Shown piece after piece: positions 17,056 to 26,079 of a stretch of DNA of 63,287 bases. The stretch comes from Castellaniella sp049650445 (GTDB lineage: Bacteria; Pseudomonadota; Gammaproteobacteria; Burkholderiales; Burkholderiaceae_B), in assembly GCF_049650445.1 (NCBI RefSeq), contig NZ_JBASAD010000026.1, forward strand, positions 1 through 63,287. Direction: 5' to 3'. How positions within the stretch are numbered: the stretch's first letter is position 1; each line of letters begins with the position of its first letter. The translations under genes were made by a program, and so were the position numbers. The notes under the pieces are model-generated. The model made no database searches. It was given only the letters and a program-made list of their open reading frames with translations, and was not told the origin of the DNA.

Positions 17056-17562
17056 ATGAATGCCAAACCTGATTCTGCCGTGACAGAGCGCGCCTGGGAG
17101 GCCTCAGTGTCTTCCTGGGTGGACGGAGAGGCCGAGCTGCGCTCCGAAGATCTCGACACCCCCTATGGGCGCCAGCTCTGGGACACTTACCACTTGATTG
17201 GCGACGTCATGCGCAGTCCGGACCTGGCGATCCGCCCGTCCGAACGCTTCTATGCGCGTGTGTCGGCCGCTCTCGACGCGGAGCCGGCCATTGTCGCGCC
17301 GTTGCCGCTGGCCCGGCGCCATCTGCTGCGCAACGGCCTGTCGGGGTTGGCGGTCGCGGCGGCCGTGGCGTCCGTCGTCTGGATGGCTCGTCCGTTCTTC
17401 CTGGCCCCGGACGCACCGCTCACCACCACGCCGGTCATGGCCCAGGCCGACGAGCCCGAGGCCGCCGATCCGGGGCTGGCTGATTACATGGCCGCGCATC
17501 AGTCGATGGCGGGTGCCGGCGCGGTGCGCCAGGTTTCTCTGGATGGGATGGGGGCGCGCTGA
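17056..17562 (+). CDS. rseA: Anti-sigma-E factor RseA (MucA-like)
   Basis: Inner-membrane anti-sigma factor, 168 residues. The N-terminal cytoplasmic RseA domain (EASVSSWVDGEAELR, LWDTYHLIGDVMRS) would bind RpoE. One membrane helix lies at about residues 94-112 (LSGLAVAAAVASVVWMA). A short periplasmic tail rich in Ala and Asp would be the RseB and protease contact. Nine bases after rpoE; its stop overlaps the rseB start region. Confidence 0.92.
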   Translation: MNAKPDSAVTERAWEASVSSWVDGEAELRSEDLDTPYGRQLWDTYHLIGDVMRSPDLAIRPSERFYARVSAALDAEPAIVAPLPLARRHLLRNGLSGLAVAAAVASVVWMARPFFLAPDAPLTTTPVMAQADEPEAADPGLADYMAAHQSMAGAGAVRQVSLDGMGAR

Positions 17563-18545
17563 TGCTGACCTGGGCGCGGGCCGGATGCCGGGCGGGGTTG
17601 TGCCTGGTTTTTGCGTGGACCGCTGCCGCAGGTGCGGCCGAGGCCGACCCGCTGACCTTTCTGCGGCAGGTCCAGGATGCCGCTCGCACCCTGGACTATG
17701 CCGGCATCACCGTCTACCAGCAGGGACACACCCTGCAGGCCACGCATCTGGTTCATCAGGTGGATGGCACCGGCGAACGGGAACGCCAGGAAGTCCTGGA
17801 CGGCTCGCCCCAGGAATGCCTGCGGCAGTACGGCATGGAAGAATGCCTGCTGCCGGAACACCGGCTGGTGATCACGCGGCCCGCACACAGCGATCATTTC
17901 CCGGCGCTGCTGCTGGGCGAGGGCGCGACGATTGCCCGGCACTACGACTGGAAGCCCCTGGGCCGCACTTACCGCGTCGCTGGGCGCGAATGCGCCGTGT
18001 CCGAATTGCGGGCGCGCGACGCTTTGCGCTACAGCTACCGGATTTGCACGGATCTGAAGAACCATCTGCTGCTCAAGAGCCAGACGCTGGACGCCCAGGA
18101 TCGTCTGGTGGACCAGGTGGCCTTCAGTCGCGTCCACGTCGGCACCGAAGTGCCCGCCGGTTCGTTGGCCTCGCGCTGGGACACGCGCGACTGGCAGTTG
18201 CGTACCGAATCCAGCCAGCCGGCCAATCTGGCCGCGCAGGGCTGGCGGTTCACGCTGCCCGCCGGATTTCAGCCCATCGCCGAACTGACGCGCCAGATGG
18301 GGCCCGGCCATACGGTGGATCAATTGGTGTTGTCCGACGGATTGGCAGCAATTTCGATCTTCATTGAAACCTTTGATCCGAAACGCGATCAAAGCATCAG
18401 ACAGGGCGGCTTGCGGCAGGGCGCGATCAGCGTCTACCGTATGCGGCTGGCTTCTTTCTGGCTGACCGCGGTCGGCGAGGTGCCTGCGCAGACCGTACAT
18501 GATTTGGCTCACGCCGTGCAATACCTGCCTCAGGCCGCCCACTGA
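17562..18545 (+). CDS. rseB: Sigma-E regulatory protein RseB (MucB)
   Basis: Periplasmic protein that shields RseA from proteolysis until it senses mislocalised lipoproteins or LPS. About 327 residues with a signal peptide (hydrophobic run ending AAGAAEA). The MucB/RseB two-domain pattern is recognisable: FLRQVQDAARTLDYAGITVYQQG at the start, and a C-terminal domain with PAGFQPIAELTRQM and QLVLSDGLAAISIFIE. The ATG overlaps the rseA TGA. Confidence 0.92.
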   Translation: MLTWARAGCRAGLCLVFAWTAAAGAAEADPLTFLRQVQDAARTLDYAGITVYQQGHTLQATHLVHQVDGTGERERQEVLDGSPQECLRQYGMEECLLPEHRLVITRPAHSDHFPALLLGEGATIARHYDWKPLGRTYRVAGRECAVSELRARDALRYSYRICTDLKNHLLLKSQTLDAQDRLVDQVAFSRVHVGTEVPAGSLASRWDTRDWQLRTESSQPANLAAQGWRFTLPAGFQPIAELTRQMGPGHTVDQLVLSDGLAAISIFIETFDPKRDQSIRQGGLRQGAISVYRMRLASFWLTAVGEVPAQTVHDLAHAVQYLPQAAH

Positions 18546-18571
18546 TCTTCATATCCTCCAAGGAGAACTCC

Positions 18572-20059
18572 ATGGCTTTTCATCTGCCATATACCGCCGC
18601 GTCGCGCGCGGCGGCGGGTGCCGCCGTCAGCCTGGCGCTGATGGTCGCCCTGCCTGTCGGCGTGGCCCAGGCACAGGCGGTGGCCGCCCCCAGCGCCGCG
18701 TTGCCCGATTTCACCCAGGTGGTCGAGGCCACCGAGGCCTCGGTGGTCAACATCCGCACCACCGAGGCCGTGCCGGTGCGCCGTTCGCCCATGGGGCCTG
18801 GCGAGGGCGATCCCTCCGATCTGTTCCGCTGGTTCTTCGGCCCGGACTTCATGCCCCCCGGCTCTGGCCAGCCCGGCCAGCAGGGTCCGCGCGCCCGGCC
18901 CAAGCAGCCGCCCGCTCCGCCCCAGAGCGAGCGCACGGTGCCGCGCGGCATCGGCTCGGGTTTCGTGATCTCCGCCGACGGCTACATCCTGACGAACAAC
19001 CACGTCGTGGATAATTCCAACGGCATTTTCGTCACCATGACCAACGGCAAGGAATACAAGGCCAAGATCATCGGCACGGATGCGCGCACCGACATCGCCC
19101 TGATCAAGATCGAGGCCAACGACCTGAAGCCGCTCGCCATCGGCGATTCGGACAAGCTGCGCAAGGGCCAGTGGGTGCTGGCGATCGGTTCGCCCTTCGG
19201 GCTGGACTCGACCGTCACGGCCGGTATCGTCAGCGCGATCAACCGCGACACGGGTGACTACCTGCCGTTCATCCAGACCGACGTGGCCGTCAATCCCGGC
19301 AATTCCGGTGGTCCGCTGATCAATCTGCAGGGTCAGGTGGTCGGCATCAACTCCCAGATCGTCTCGCGCAGCGGCGGGTTCATGGGCATTTCCCTGGCCA
19401 TCCCCATCGACGAGGTGATGCGTGTGGTCGAGCAGCTCAAGGCCCATGGCAAAGTCACGCGCGGGCGTATCGGGGTGCAGATCACCGAGGTCCAGGACGA
19501 AGTCGCCCAGGCCCTGGGGCTGAACAAGGGTCAGGGCGCCCTGGTCAGCAGCGTCGAAGCCGACGGCCCGGCCGCGAAGGCGGGCGTGCATCCGGGTGAC
19601 GTGATCACGGCCTTCAACGGCCAGACCATCAAGCACATGACCGATCTGCCGCGCCTGGTGGGGGCAACCCGCCCGGGTACGGATGCGACGGTCCAGGTCT
19701 GGCGCAAGGGCAAGTCGCTGGAGCTCAAGACGACGGTCGCCGAGCTCAATGACAAGGCCGCCACGGATCAGAGCGCCGAGACGCCGTCCCCCGGTGGAGC
19801 GGCCGACCGCCTGGGTCTGAAGGTCAAGGCCTTGCCGGCCGACGCCGGAGACCAGGGCGTGGTGGTCGAGCAGGCCGAAGGCGCGGCGGCGGACGTCGGG
19901 ATCGAGCCGGGCGACGTGATCCTGCGCATCAACGACACCGACATCACCAACCCGAAGCAATACGCTCAGGTCGTCAAGGGCCTGGACAAGTCCCGTCCTG
20001 TCGTGCTGCTGGTCAGCCGCGATCAGCAGTCCCAGTGGGTGATCATCAAGCCTCAATAA
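18572..20059 (+). CDS. mucD: Periplasmic serine protease MucD/DegP (Do family)
   Basis: HtrA-type protease and chaperone for misfolded envelope proteins, 495 residues. Signal peptide with hydrophobic run ending VAQAQA. Catalytic triad: His in LTNNHVVDNS, Asp in DARTDIALIKIE, Ser in NPGNSGGPLINL. A Pro/Gln/Arg-rich loop lies before the His region (about residues 100-120). Two PDZ domains follow (about 285-375 and 405-490). A strong AAGGAGA precedes the ATG. End of the sigma-E operon, closed by the terminator at 20084-20122. Confidence 0.95.
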   Translation: MAFHLPYTAASRAAAGAAVSLALMVALPVGVAQAQAVAAPSAALPDFTQVVEATEASVVNIRTTEAVPVRRSPMGPGEGDPSDLFRWFFGPDFMPPGSGQPGQQGPRARPKQPPAPPQSERTVPRGIGSGFVISADGYILTNNHVVDNSNGIFVTMTNGKEYKAKIIGTDARTDIALIKIEANDLKPLAIGDSDKLRKGQWVLAIGSPFGLDSTVTAGIVSAINRDTGDYLPFIQTDVAVNPGNSGGPLINLQGQVVGINSQIVSRSGGFMGISLAIPIDEVMRVVEQLKAHGKVTRGRIGVQITEVQDEVAQALGLNKGQGALVSSVEADGPAAKAGVHPGDVITAFNGQTIKHMTDLPRLVGATRPGTDATVQVWRKGKSLELKTTVAELNDKAATDQSAETPSPGGAADRLGLKVKALPADAGDQGVVVEQAEGAAADVGIEPGDVILRINDTDITNPKQYAQVVKGLDKSRPVVLLVSRDQQSQWVIIKPQ

Positions 20060-20083
20060 AAGCTAAAATGCGGCTTGAACGAG

Positions 20084-20122
20084 AAGGGGACGCCCTGCGG
20101 CGTTCCCTTTTCAATTTTTTTC
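20084..20122 (+). terminator. Intrinsic terminator after mucD
   Basis: An 11-bp stem (20084-20094 with 20099-20109, one G-T pair) with a CTGC loop, followed by TTTTCAA and a run of seven T residues. It separates the sigma-E operon from lepA. Confidence 0.75.
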
Positions 20123-20132
20123 TTTCTATCCT

Positions 20133-21926
20133 ATGGACCACATCCGTAACTTTTCCATCATTGCGCACATCGATCACGGCAAATCGACTCTGGCCGACCG
20201 CCTGATTCAGCGTTGCGGGGGTCTGCAGGACCGTGAAATGGAAGCTCAGGTCCTGGATTCGATGGACATCGAGCGCGAACGCGGCATCACCATCAAGGCC
20301 CAGACGGCGGCGCTGAGCTACAAGGCGGCCGACGGCCGCGTCTACGCGCTGAACCTGATCGACACCCCGGGCCACGTGGACTTCTCTTACGAGGTCAGCC
20401 GCTCGCTGTCGGCCTGCGAGGGCGCGTTGCTGGTGGTCGATTCCACCCAGGGCGTCGAGGCTCAGACCGTGGCCAACTGCTACACCGCGATCGAACTGGG
20501 TGTCGAGGTCATACCGGTCCTGAACAAGATGGACCTGCCCTCGGCCGACCCGGACGCCGCCGCCTCCGAGATCGAGGACGTGATCGGCATCGACGCCACC
20601 GACGCCATCCAGGCCAGCGCCAAGACCGGCCTGGGCATCGACGAGATCCTCGAAGCGGTCGTGGCCCGGATGCCCCCCCCCCAGGGCGACCCGGCCGCGC
20701 CGCTGCAGGCCCTGATCATCGATTCCTGGTTCGACAACTACGTCGGCGTGGTGATGCTGGTGCGTATCGTCAACGGCACCTTGCGGCCCAAGGACAAGCT
20801 CCTGCTGATGGCGACCGGCGCCACCCACCTGTGCGAACAACTGGGCGTGTTCACGCCCAAGTCCCAGCCGCGCGATCAGTTGTCGGCCGGCGAGGTCGGT
20901 TTCATCATCGCCGGCATCAAGGAACTGGAACACGCCAAGGTCGGCGACACCCTGACGCTGGCCGGCAAGCCCGCCACCGCGCCCCTGCCGGGCTTCAAAG
21001 AGGTCAAGCCGCAGGTGTTCGCCGGGGTTTATCCGGTCGAATCCAGCGAATACGACCAATTGCGCGATTCCCTGGAAAAACTGAAACTCAACGATTCTTC
21101 GCTGATGTTCGAACCCGAGGTCTCTCAGGCCCTGGGTTTCGGTTTTCGCTGCGGGTTCCTGGGGCTGCTGCACATGGACATCGTCCAGGAGCGGCTGGAA
21201 CGTGAATTCGACATGGACATCATCACCACCGCGCCGTCGGTGGTCTACGAGGTCCTGAACCGCGACGGCGAACTGCTGATGGTGGACAGCCCTTCGCGCA
21301 TGCCTGAAGTCGGCCACATCCAGGAAATCCGCGAACCCATCATGACCGTGACGCTGTTCATGCCCCAGGAATACGTGGGGCCGGTCATGTCGTTGTGCAC
21401 CGCCAAGCGCGGCGTGCAACTGGACATGAGCTACCACGGCCGCCAGGTGCATCTGCGCTACGAGATCCCCCTGGCGGAAATCGTGCTGGACTTCTTCGAT
21501 CGCCTGAAATCCGTGTCGCGCGGCTATGCGTCCATGGATTACGAGTTCAAGGAATACCGCGTGGCCGACGTGGTGCGCGTGGACCTGCTGATCAACGGCG
21601 ACCGGGTCGATGCCCTGTCCATGATCGTGCACCGTGCCAATGCCCGGCCCCGGGGTCGGGACGTGGTCACGCGCATGCGTGGCCTGATCCCGCGCCAGAT
21701 GTTCGACATCGCCATCCAGGCCGCCATCGGTGCCGAGGTCGTCGCCCGCGAAAACGTCAAGGCCTTGCGCAAGAACGTGCTGGCCAAGTGCTATGGCGGC
21801 GACATCTCGCGTAAAAAGAAGCTGCTTGAAAAGCAGAAGGCCGGCAAGAAGCGCATGAAGCAGGTCGGTAACGTGGAAATTCCGCAGGAAGCCTTCCTGG
21901 CCGTTCTGCAGGTCGAAGACAAATAA
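20133..21926 (+). CDS. lepA: Translation elongation factor 4 LepA
   Basis: Ribosome-bound GTPase that assists translation initiation and stalled elongation. 597 residues, normal length. GTPase motifs: G1 AHIDHGKSTL (about residues 11-20), G3 IDTPGHVDF, G4 NKMDLPSADP. The LepA-specific C-terminus ends in the basic stretch KKKLLEKQKAGKKRMK. First gene of the lepA-lepB-rnc-era-recO unit. Confidence 0.97.
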   Translation: MDHIRNFSIIAHIDHGKSTLADRLIQRCGGLQDREMEAQVLDSMDIERERGITIKAQTAALSYKAADGRVYALNLIDTPGHVDFSYEVSRSLSACEGALLVVDSTQGVEAQTVANCYTAIELGVEVIPVLNKMDLPSADPDAAASEIEDVIGIDATDAIQASAKTGLGIDEILEAVVARMPPPQGDPAAPLQALIIDSWFDNYVGVVMLVRIVNGTLRPKDKLLLMATGATHLCEQLGVFTPKSQPRDQLSAGEVGFIIAGIKELEHAKVGDTLTLAGKPATAPLPGFKEVKPQVFAGVYPVESSEYDQLRDSLEKLKLNDSSLMFEPEVSQALGFGFRCGFLGLLHMDIVQERLEREFDMDIITTAPSVVYEVLNRDGELLMVDSPSRMPEVGHIQEIREPIMTVTLFMPQEYVGPVMSLCTAKRGVQLDMSYHGRQVHLRYEIPLAEIVLDFFDRLKSVSRGYASMDYEFKEYRVADVVRVDLLINGDRVDALSMIVHRANARPRGRDVVTRMRGLIPRQMFDIAIQAAIGAEVVARENVKALRKNVLAKCYGGDISRKKKLLEKQKAGKKRMKQVGNVEIPQEAFLAVLQVEDK

Positions 21927-21968
21927 AGCATCAATCACGCGTAAGCAAGGTTAGCAAGGACACACCGC

Positions 21969-22856
21969 ATGAGCTGGGATTTCGCCCTGTTGCTGTTCAT
22001 CGCCCTGGTCGCGACGGGACTGGTCTGGCTGTTGGACGTCGTCGTGCTGCGCGGCCGGCGCCGGGCCCGTGCCGAAGCGGCTGCGCTGGCCTGCCGCAAC
22101 AACGCCGCCGGGCTCGACCCGGCCGCCCTGCAGGTCGAATGCGACCAGGCGTTTGAGCGGGCCAGCCGCCCGTCCTGGTGGGTCGAATATTGCGTCAGTT
22201 TCTTTCCAGTGATCCTGTTCGTGTTCGTGCTGCGCTCTTTCGTGGTCGAACCCTTCCGGATTCCGTCGGGCTCCATGCTGCCGACGCTGGAAAACGGCGA
22301 CCTGATCCTGGTCAACAAGTACGAGTACGGCATCCGCCTGCCGGTGGTCGACCGCAAGATTCTGGACCTGGGCTCGCCCAAGCGGGGTGACGTGGTCGTC
22401 TTCCGCTATCCGGTCGATCCCTCGGTGGACTACATCAAGCGGGTGGTCGGAGAGCCGGGTGACGTGATCGAATACCGTGGCAAGGTCCTGTCGATCAACG
22501 GCACGCCGGTGCCGCGCAGCCGCGACGGCGATTACTACGAACCCGACCGCGCGTCCTATGTGGGGCAGTACCAGGAACAACTGGGCGACGTGGCGCACCG
22601 CATCCTGCTGAATGTCCAGGTGCCGCAGGACCTGATGCCGATCACGCGCTTTCCGGATTTCCAGGCGTGCACCTATCTGCCCGACGGCGTGCGCTGCACG
22701 GTGCCGGCCGGCCAGTACTTCATGATGGGTGACAACCGCGACAACAGCCTGGACAGCCGCTACTGGGGCTTCGTGCCTGACCGCAACATCGTCGGGCGTG
22801 CCTTCTTCATCTGGATGAACTTCGGTTCGCCCAGCCGGATCGGCGGATTCAAGTAA
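21969..22856 (+). CDS. lepB: Signal peptidase I
   Basis: Inner-membrane protease that removes signal peptides from exported proteins. 295 residues; two N-terminal membrane helices (about 4-24 and 75-94). The catalytic Ser is in FRIPSGSMLPTLENGD (about residue 99) and the Lys in VDYIKRVVGEPGD (about 156). The conserved GDNRDNSLDSRYWGFVP box is near the C-terminus. The stop overlaps the rnc ATG (TAATGG). Confidence 0.96.
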   Translation: MSWDFALLLFIALVATGLVWLLDVVVLRGRRRARAEAAALACRNNAAGLDPAALQVECDQAFERASRPSWWVEYCVSFFPVILFVFVLRSFVVEPFRIPSGSMLPTLENGDLILVNKYEYGIRLPVVDRKILDLGSPKRGDVVVFRYPVDPSVDYIKRVVGEPGDVIEYRGKVLSINGTPVPRSRDGDYYEPDRASYVGQYQEQLGDVAHRILLNVQVPQDLMPITRFPDFQACTYLPDGVRCTVPAGQYFMMGDNRDNSLDSRYWGFVPDRNIVGRAFFIWMNFGSPSRIGGFK

Positions 22857-23632
22857 TGGCCTCCCTGGAATCCCTGCAGTCCGCCCTGGACTACCGTTTT
22901 CGGGACATGGGCCTGCTGGAACAGGCGCTGACTCACCGCAGCCACGGCATGCCGCACAACGAGCGCCTGGAATTCCTGGGGGATTCCGTGCTGAATTTCG
23001 TCGTCTCCACGCTGCTGTTCGCCGAGCACGCCGAAATGGACGAGGGCGATCTGTCGCGGGTGCGCTCGAATCTGGTCAAGCAGTCCGCCCTGGCCGACAT
23101 TGCCCAGACCCTGTCCCTGTCGACTCATCTGCGCCTGGGCGAGGGCGAACTGAAAAGCGGCGGTTTCCGCCGGCCCTCGATCCTGGCTGACGCGCTCGAA
23201 GCCATCTTCGGCGCGGTATACCTGGACGGCGGATTTCCCGAAATCAGTCGAGTCATCGAACGCCTGTACCGGCCGATTCTGTCGCATATCGATCTGCGGA
23301 CCTTCGGCAAGGACCCCAAGACTTTGCTGCAGGAGCTCGTCCAGGGGCGCGGCCATCCCTTGCCGCACTACGAGGTCCTGGCCACCCGGGGCGCGGCGCA
23401 CGACCAGATGTTCGACGTGGTCTGCGAAGTCGCTCCGCTCGGCATCCGTGAACAGGCGTCCGGCAGCAGCCGGCGGGCAGCCGAGCAGGCCGCCGCCGGC
23501 CGGGCCATTGCCGCCATTGAATCCCTGGGGCCGGCGCGCCGGTCGGCGCGCCGCCGCAAGCCGGCGCAGCTCTCCCTGCCCGTGGCCGTGGCGCAGGGCG
23601 AATCCCAGGACCAGACCCAGGACAAGAAATGA
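22856..23632 (+). CDS. rnc: Ribonuclease III
   Basis: Double-strand-specific endoribonuclease for rRNA and mRNA processing. 258 residues. Signature NERLEFLGDSVLNFVVS holds the catalytic acidic residues (about 40-56), with a second acidic site DALEAIFGAVYLDGG. A double-stranded-RNA-binding domain lies at about 155-225. The C-terminal tail of about 30 residues (Arg-rich, then Gln-rich) is longer than in E. coli (226 residues). Overlaps era by four bases (ATGA). Confidence 0.96.
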   Translation: MASLESLQSALDYRFRDMGLLEQALTHRSHGMPHNERLEFLGDSVLNFVVSTLLFAEHAEMDEGDLSRVRSNLVKQSALADIAQTLSLSTHLRLGEGELKSGGFRRPSILADALEAIFGAVYLDGGFPEISRVIERLYRPILSHIDLRTFGKDPKTLLQELVQGRGHPLPHYEVLATRGAAHDQMFDVVCEVAPLGIREQASGSSRRAAEQAAAGRAIAAIESLGPARRSARRRKPAQLSLPVAVAQGESQDQTQDKK

Positions 23633-24528
23633 ACGCTCCCAGCCCCAGCCCCAGCCGTTGCGGTTTCGTCGCCATCGTGGGCCGTCCCAATGTGGGCAAG
23701 TCCACCTTGGGCAATGCCCTGGTCGGGGCCAAGCTGTCCATCGTCTCGCGCAAGGCCCAGACCACCCGCCACCGCATCCATGGCGTGCTGACGCGCGACC
23801 AGGACCAGTTCATCTTCGTCGATACGCCCGGCTTCCAGACGCGGCATGGCGGTGCCATGAACCGCATGATGAACCGGGTGGTCACCCAGGCCCTGGCGGA
23901 AGTCGATGTCGTGGTCCACGTGGTCGAGGCCGGGAAATGGTCGGCGGGCGACGCCGGCGTGGTGCCGCTGCTGCCCAGTAACCGCCCGGTCATCCTGGCG
24001 GTCAACAAGGTCGACGCGATCAAGGACAAGAACGCGATGTTCGCCTACGTGTCGCGCCTGATGGAAGAATTCCCTTACGCGGCCGTGGTGCCGGTCAGTG
24101 CGCTGCGCGACGTGCAGCTCGATACGCTGCTCCAGGAGATCGGCCGCTACCTGCCCGAGGGCGAACACATGTTCGAGGCCGACACCCTGACGGATCGGCC
24201 GATGCGCTTCCTGGCGGCTGAACTGATCCGGGAAAAGATCTTCCGCCTGGTGGGTGACGAACTGCCCTATGGTTGCACCGTGGTCATCGAGCAGTGGGAA
24301 GAAAACGCCGAAGGCGCGCGCATCGCCGCCTGCGTCGTGATCGAGCGCGACAGCCACCGGCCCATCCTGCTGGGGGCGGGCGGCCAGCACATGAAGCGCA
24401 TCGCCACCGAAGCCCGCCAGGACATCGTCAAACTGCTCGAAAAGCCGGTTTTTCTGGACGTCTACATCAAGGTTCGCAAGGGCTGGTCGGATCGCGAGGC
24501 GGCCCTGCGAGACCTGGGGTATGAGTAA
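23629..24528 (+). CDS. era: GTPase Era
   Basis: GTPase that helps mature 16S rRNA and assemble the 30S subunit. 299 residues. G1 GRPNVGKST (about residues 17-25), G2 TTRHRIHG, G3 DTPGFQ, G4 NKVD. The C-terminal KH domain contains LLGAGGQHMKRIATEAR. The stop overlaps the recO start by eight bases. Confidence 0.97.
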   Translation: MNAPSPSPSRCGFVAIVGRPNVGKSTLGNALVGAKLSIVSRKAQTTRHRIHGVLTRDQDQFIFVDTPGFQTRHGGAMNRMMNRVVTQALAEVDVVVHVVEAGKWSAGDAGVVPLLPSNRPVILAVNKVDAIKDKNAMFAYVSRLMEEFPYAAVVPVSALRDVQLDTLLQEIGRYLPEGEHMFEADTLTDRPMRFLAAELIREKIFRLVGDELPYGCTVVIEQWEENAEGARIAACVVIERDSHRPILLGAGGQHMKRIATEARQDIVKLLEKPVFLDVYIKVRKGWSDREAALRDLGYE

Positions 24529-25111
24529 ACGCAGCCAGCGCATCCAGGATGCGCGTGGTTACGTGCTGCATGCCAATCCCTGGCGTGAAACTTCCCTCAT
24601 CATTCAGGCCTTCACCCGCGACCACGGCTGCGTCGCCCTGGTGGCCAAGGGCGCCAAGCGCCCGTATTCGGCGCTGCGCCCGGTACTGGTCGGTTTTCAG
24701 CCGTTGTGGCTGTCCTGGACCGGCTCCGCCGAGGTCCACACCCTGACGCGCGCCGAATCCGGCCCGGTACGCCTGCTCGACGGCCGGTCGATGATGTCGG
24801 GTTGGTACATGAACGAGCTGATCCTGCGCCTGCTGGCGCGCGAAGACCCGCACCCGGGCGTGTTCGACGCCTACGAGACTGCGCTGGACGTGCTGGCCGA
24901 GACGCGCGGCCGCCCCCACGCCGCCGTGCTGCGCCGCTTCGAATGGCTGCTGCTGGAGCAGGCCGGTTACGGGCTGGATGCTCCGATGCCGGATTTCGAT
25001 CAGGCGGGCGCCGAGCCGGGTCTGCGCCAGGCGCTGCGGGAGCGCCTGGACGAGCTGCTGGACGCGCCCCTGCGCACGCGCCAGGTGCTGATGGATCTGC
25101 AGCGTTACTGA
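24521..25111 (+). CDS. recO: DNA repair protein RecO, internally shortened
   Basis: Recombination mediator that loads RecA through RecF-RecO-RecR and binds SSB. The N-terminal OB-fold is intact (DARGYVLHANPWRETSLIIQAFTRDHG), followed by the helical part to about residue 150 (LLEQAGYGLDA). The protein is only 196 residues; family members are about 240. The region after GYGLD, which normally carries the GG and cysteine-rich segment, is reduced to about ten residues, yet the terminal helix (LRERLDELLDAPLRTRQVLMDL) is kept in frame. That looks like an internal deletion rather than a frameshift. pdxJ, the usual next gene, is absent. Confidence 0.88.
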   Translation: MSKRSQRIQDARGYVLHANPWRETSLIIQAFTRDHGCVALVAKGAKRPYSALRPVLVGFQPLWLSWTGSAEVHTLTRAESGPVRLLDGRSMMSGWYMNELILRLLAREDPHPGVFDAYETALDVLAETRGRPHAAVLRRFEWLLLEQAGYGLDAPMPDFDQAGAEPGLRQALRERLDELLDAPLRTRQVLMDLQRY

Positions 25112-25128
25112 AATCGAAAGATCACTCT

Positions 25129-26040
25129 ATGAAAACAGGCATCCTCCTGTCGGTGGCGTCCTCGGCGCTGTTCGCGACGATGTATTACTACGCGACGCTG
25201 ATGCAGCCTTTCGATGGTGACGTCGTGTTCGCCTGGCGGATCCTGATGGGCTTGCCGATGCTGGCGCTGGTCGTGCAGCGGGCGCGCGGCTGGGGGGCGG
25301 TGCGCCAGGCCGCCCGGGATTTTTCCCGGGGGAAGTTCCTGGGCGCCATGATCGTGTGCTCGCTCCTGCTGGGGGTGCAGTTGTGGCTGTTCGTGTGGGC
25401 GCCGTTGCACGGCCATGCGCTGAACGTGTCCATGGGCTATTTCCTGCTGCCGCTGGTGATGGTGCTGGTCGGGCGGCTGTTCTATCGCGAGCAGCTCAGC
25501 ACCTGGCAGGTCTGGGCGGTGGCGTTCGCCGCGCTGGGCGTCGGGCACGAGTGGTGGCGTCTGGGGACGGTGTCCTGGACGACGTTGCTGGTCGCCCTGG
25601 GTTATCCGCCGTACTTCATGCTGCGTCGCCGGCTGCGGGTCGACGCGCTGACCAGCCTGTGGTTCGACATGTTTTTCCTGCTGCCGGCGGCCGTCCTGGT
25701 CCTGCAGGCTCAGGGGGCCGAGGTCGTGCGCCAGTTCGCCACCTATCCGCGTCTGATCCTGCAAGTCCCCGTGCTTGGCCTGCTGAGTGCGGTGTCGCTG
25801 GCCATGTACCTGGCGGCCAGCCGGATCCTGCCTTTGAGTCTGTTCGGCCTGCTGAGTTACGTGGAACCGGTGCTGCTGTTCTGGGTGGCGTTCCTGCTGA
25901 TGGGCGAACCCGTGGCGCCGGCGCAGTGGCTGACCTATATCCCGATCTGGATCGCGGTGGGGCTGGTGGCGGTGGAAGGGGCGAGGAAGTTGAAAACGAG
26001 GGCCGGGTCACCTGAGGACGATACGGTGGCAAAAAAATAG
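25129..26040 (+). CDS. rarD: RarD-type EamA family permease
   Basis: About 303 residues with around ten hydrophobic helices in two EamA repeats. Start MKTGILLSVASSALFATMYYYATL and the mid-region VSMGYFLLPLVMVLVGRLFYRE are typical of RarD. The substrate is unknown; RarD was first noted for chloramphenicol sensitivity. Starts 17 bases after recO, where pdxJ normally lies. Its TAG stop is the first three bases of the terminator stem. Confidence 0.88.
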   Translation: MKTGILLSVASSALFATMYYYATLMQPFDGDVVFAWRILMGLPMLALVVQRARGWGAVRQAARDFSRGKFLGAMIVCSLLLGVQLWLFVWAPLHGHALNVSMGYFLLPLVMVLVGRLFYREQLSTWQVWAVAFAALGVGHEWWRLGTVSWTTLLVALGYPPYFMLRRRLRVDALTSLWFDMFFLLPAAVLVLQAQGAEVVRQFATYPRLILQVPVLGLLSAVSLAMYLAASRILPLSLFGLLSYVEPVLLFWVAFLLMGEPVAPAQWLTYIPIWIAVGLVAVEGARKLKTRAGSPEDDTVAKK

Positions 26041-26062
26041 CGGGCCGAAGCCCGCTATTTTT
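26031..26062. terminator. Bidirectional intrinsic terminator
   Basis: Seven A residues, then TAGCGGGC-cgaa-GCCCGCTA and five T residues. The symmetry lets it stop rarD on the plus strand and the BI-1 gene (ending at 26080) on the minus strand. The rarD stop codon is inside the stem. Confidence 0.9.
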
Positions 26063-26079
26063 GTGTCCCTGCCAGGGGA

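Noticed and set aside
20046..21938. A 630-codon minus-strand open frame opposite lepA
   Set aside because: Shadow of lepA; no family resemblance.
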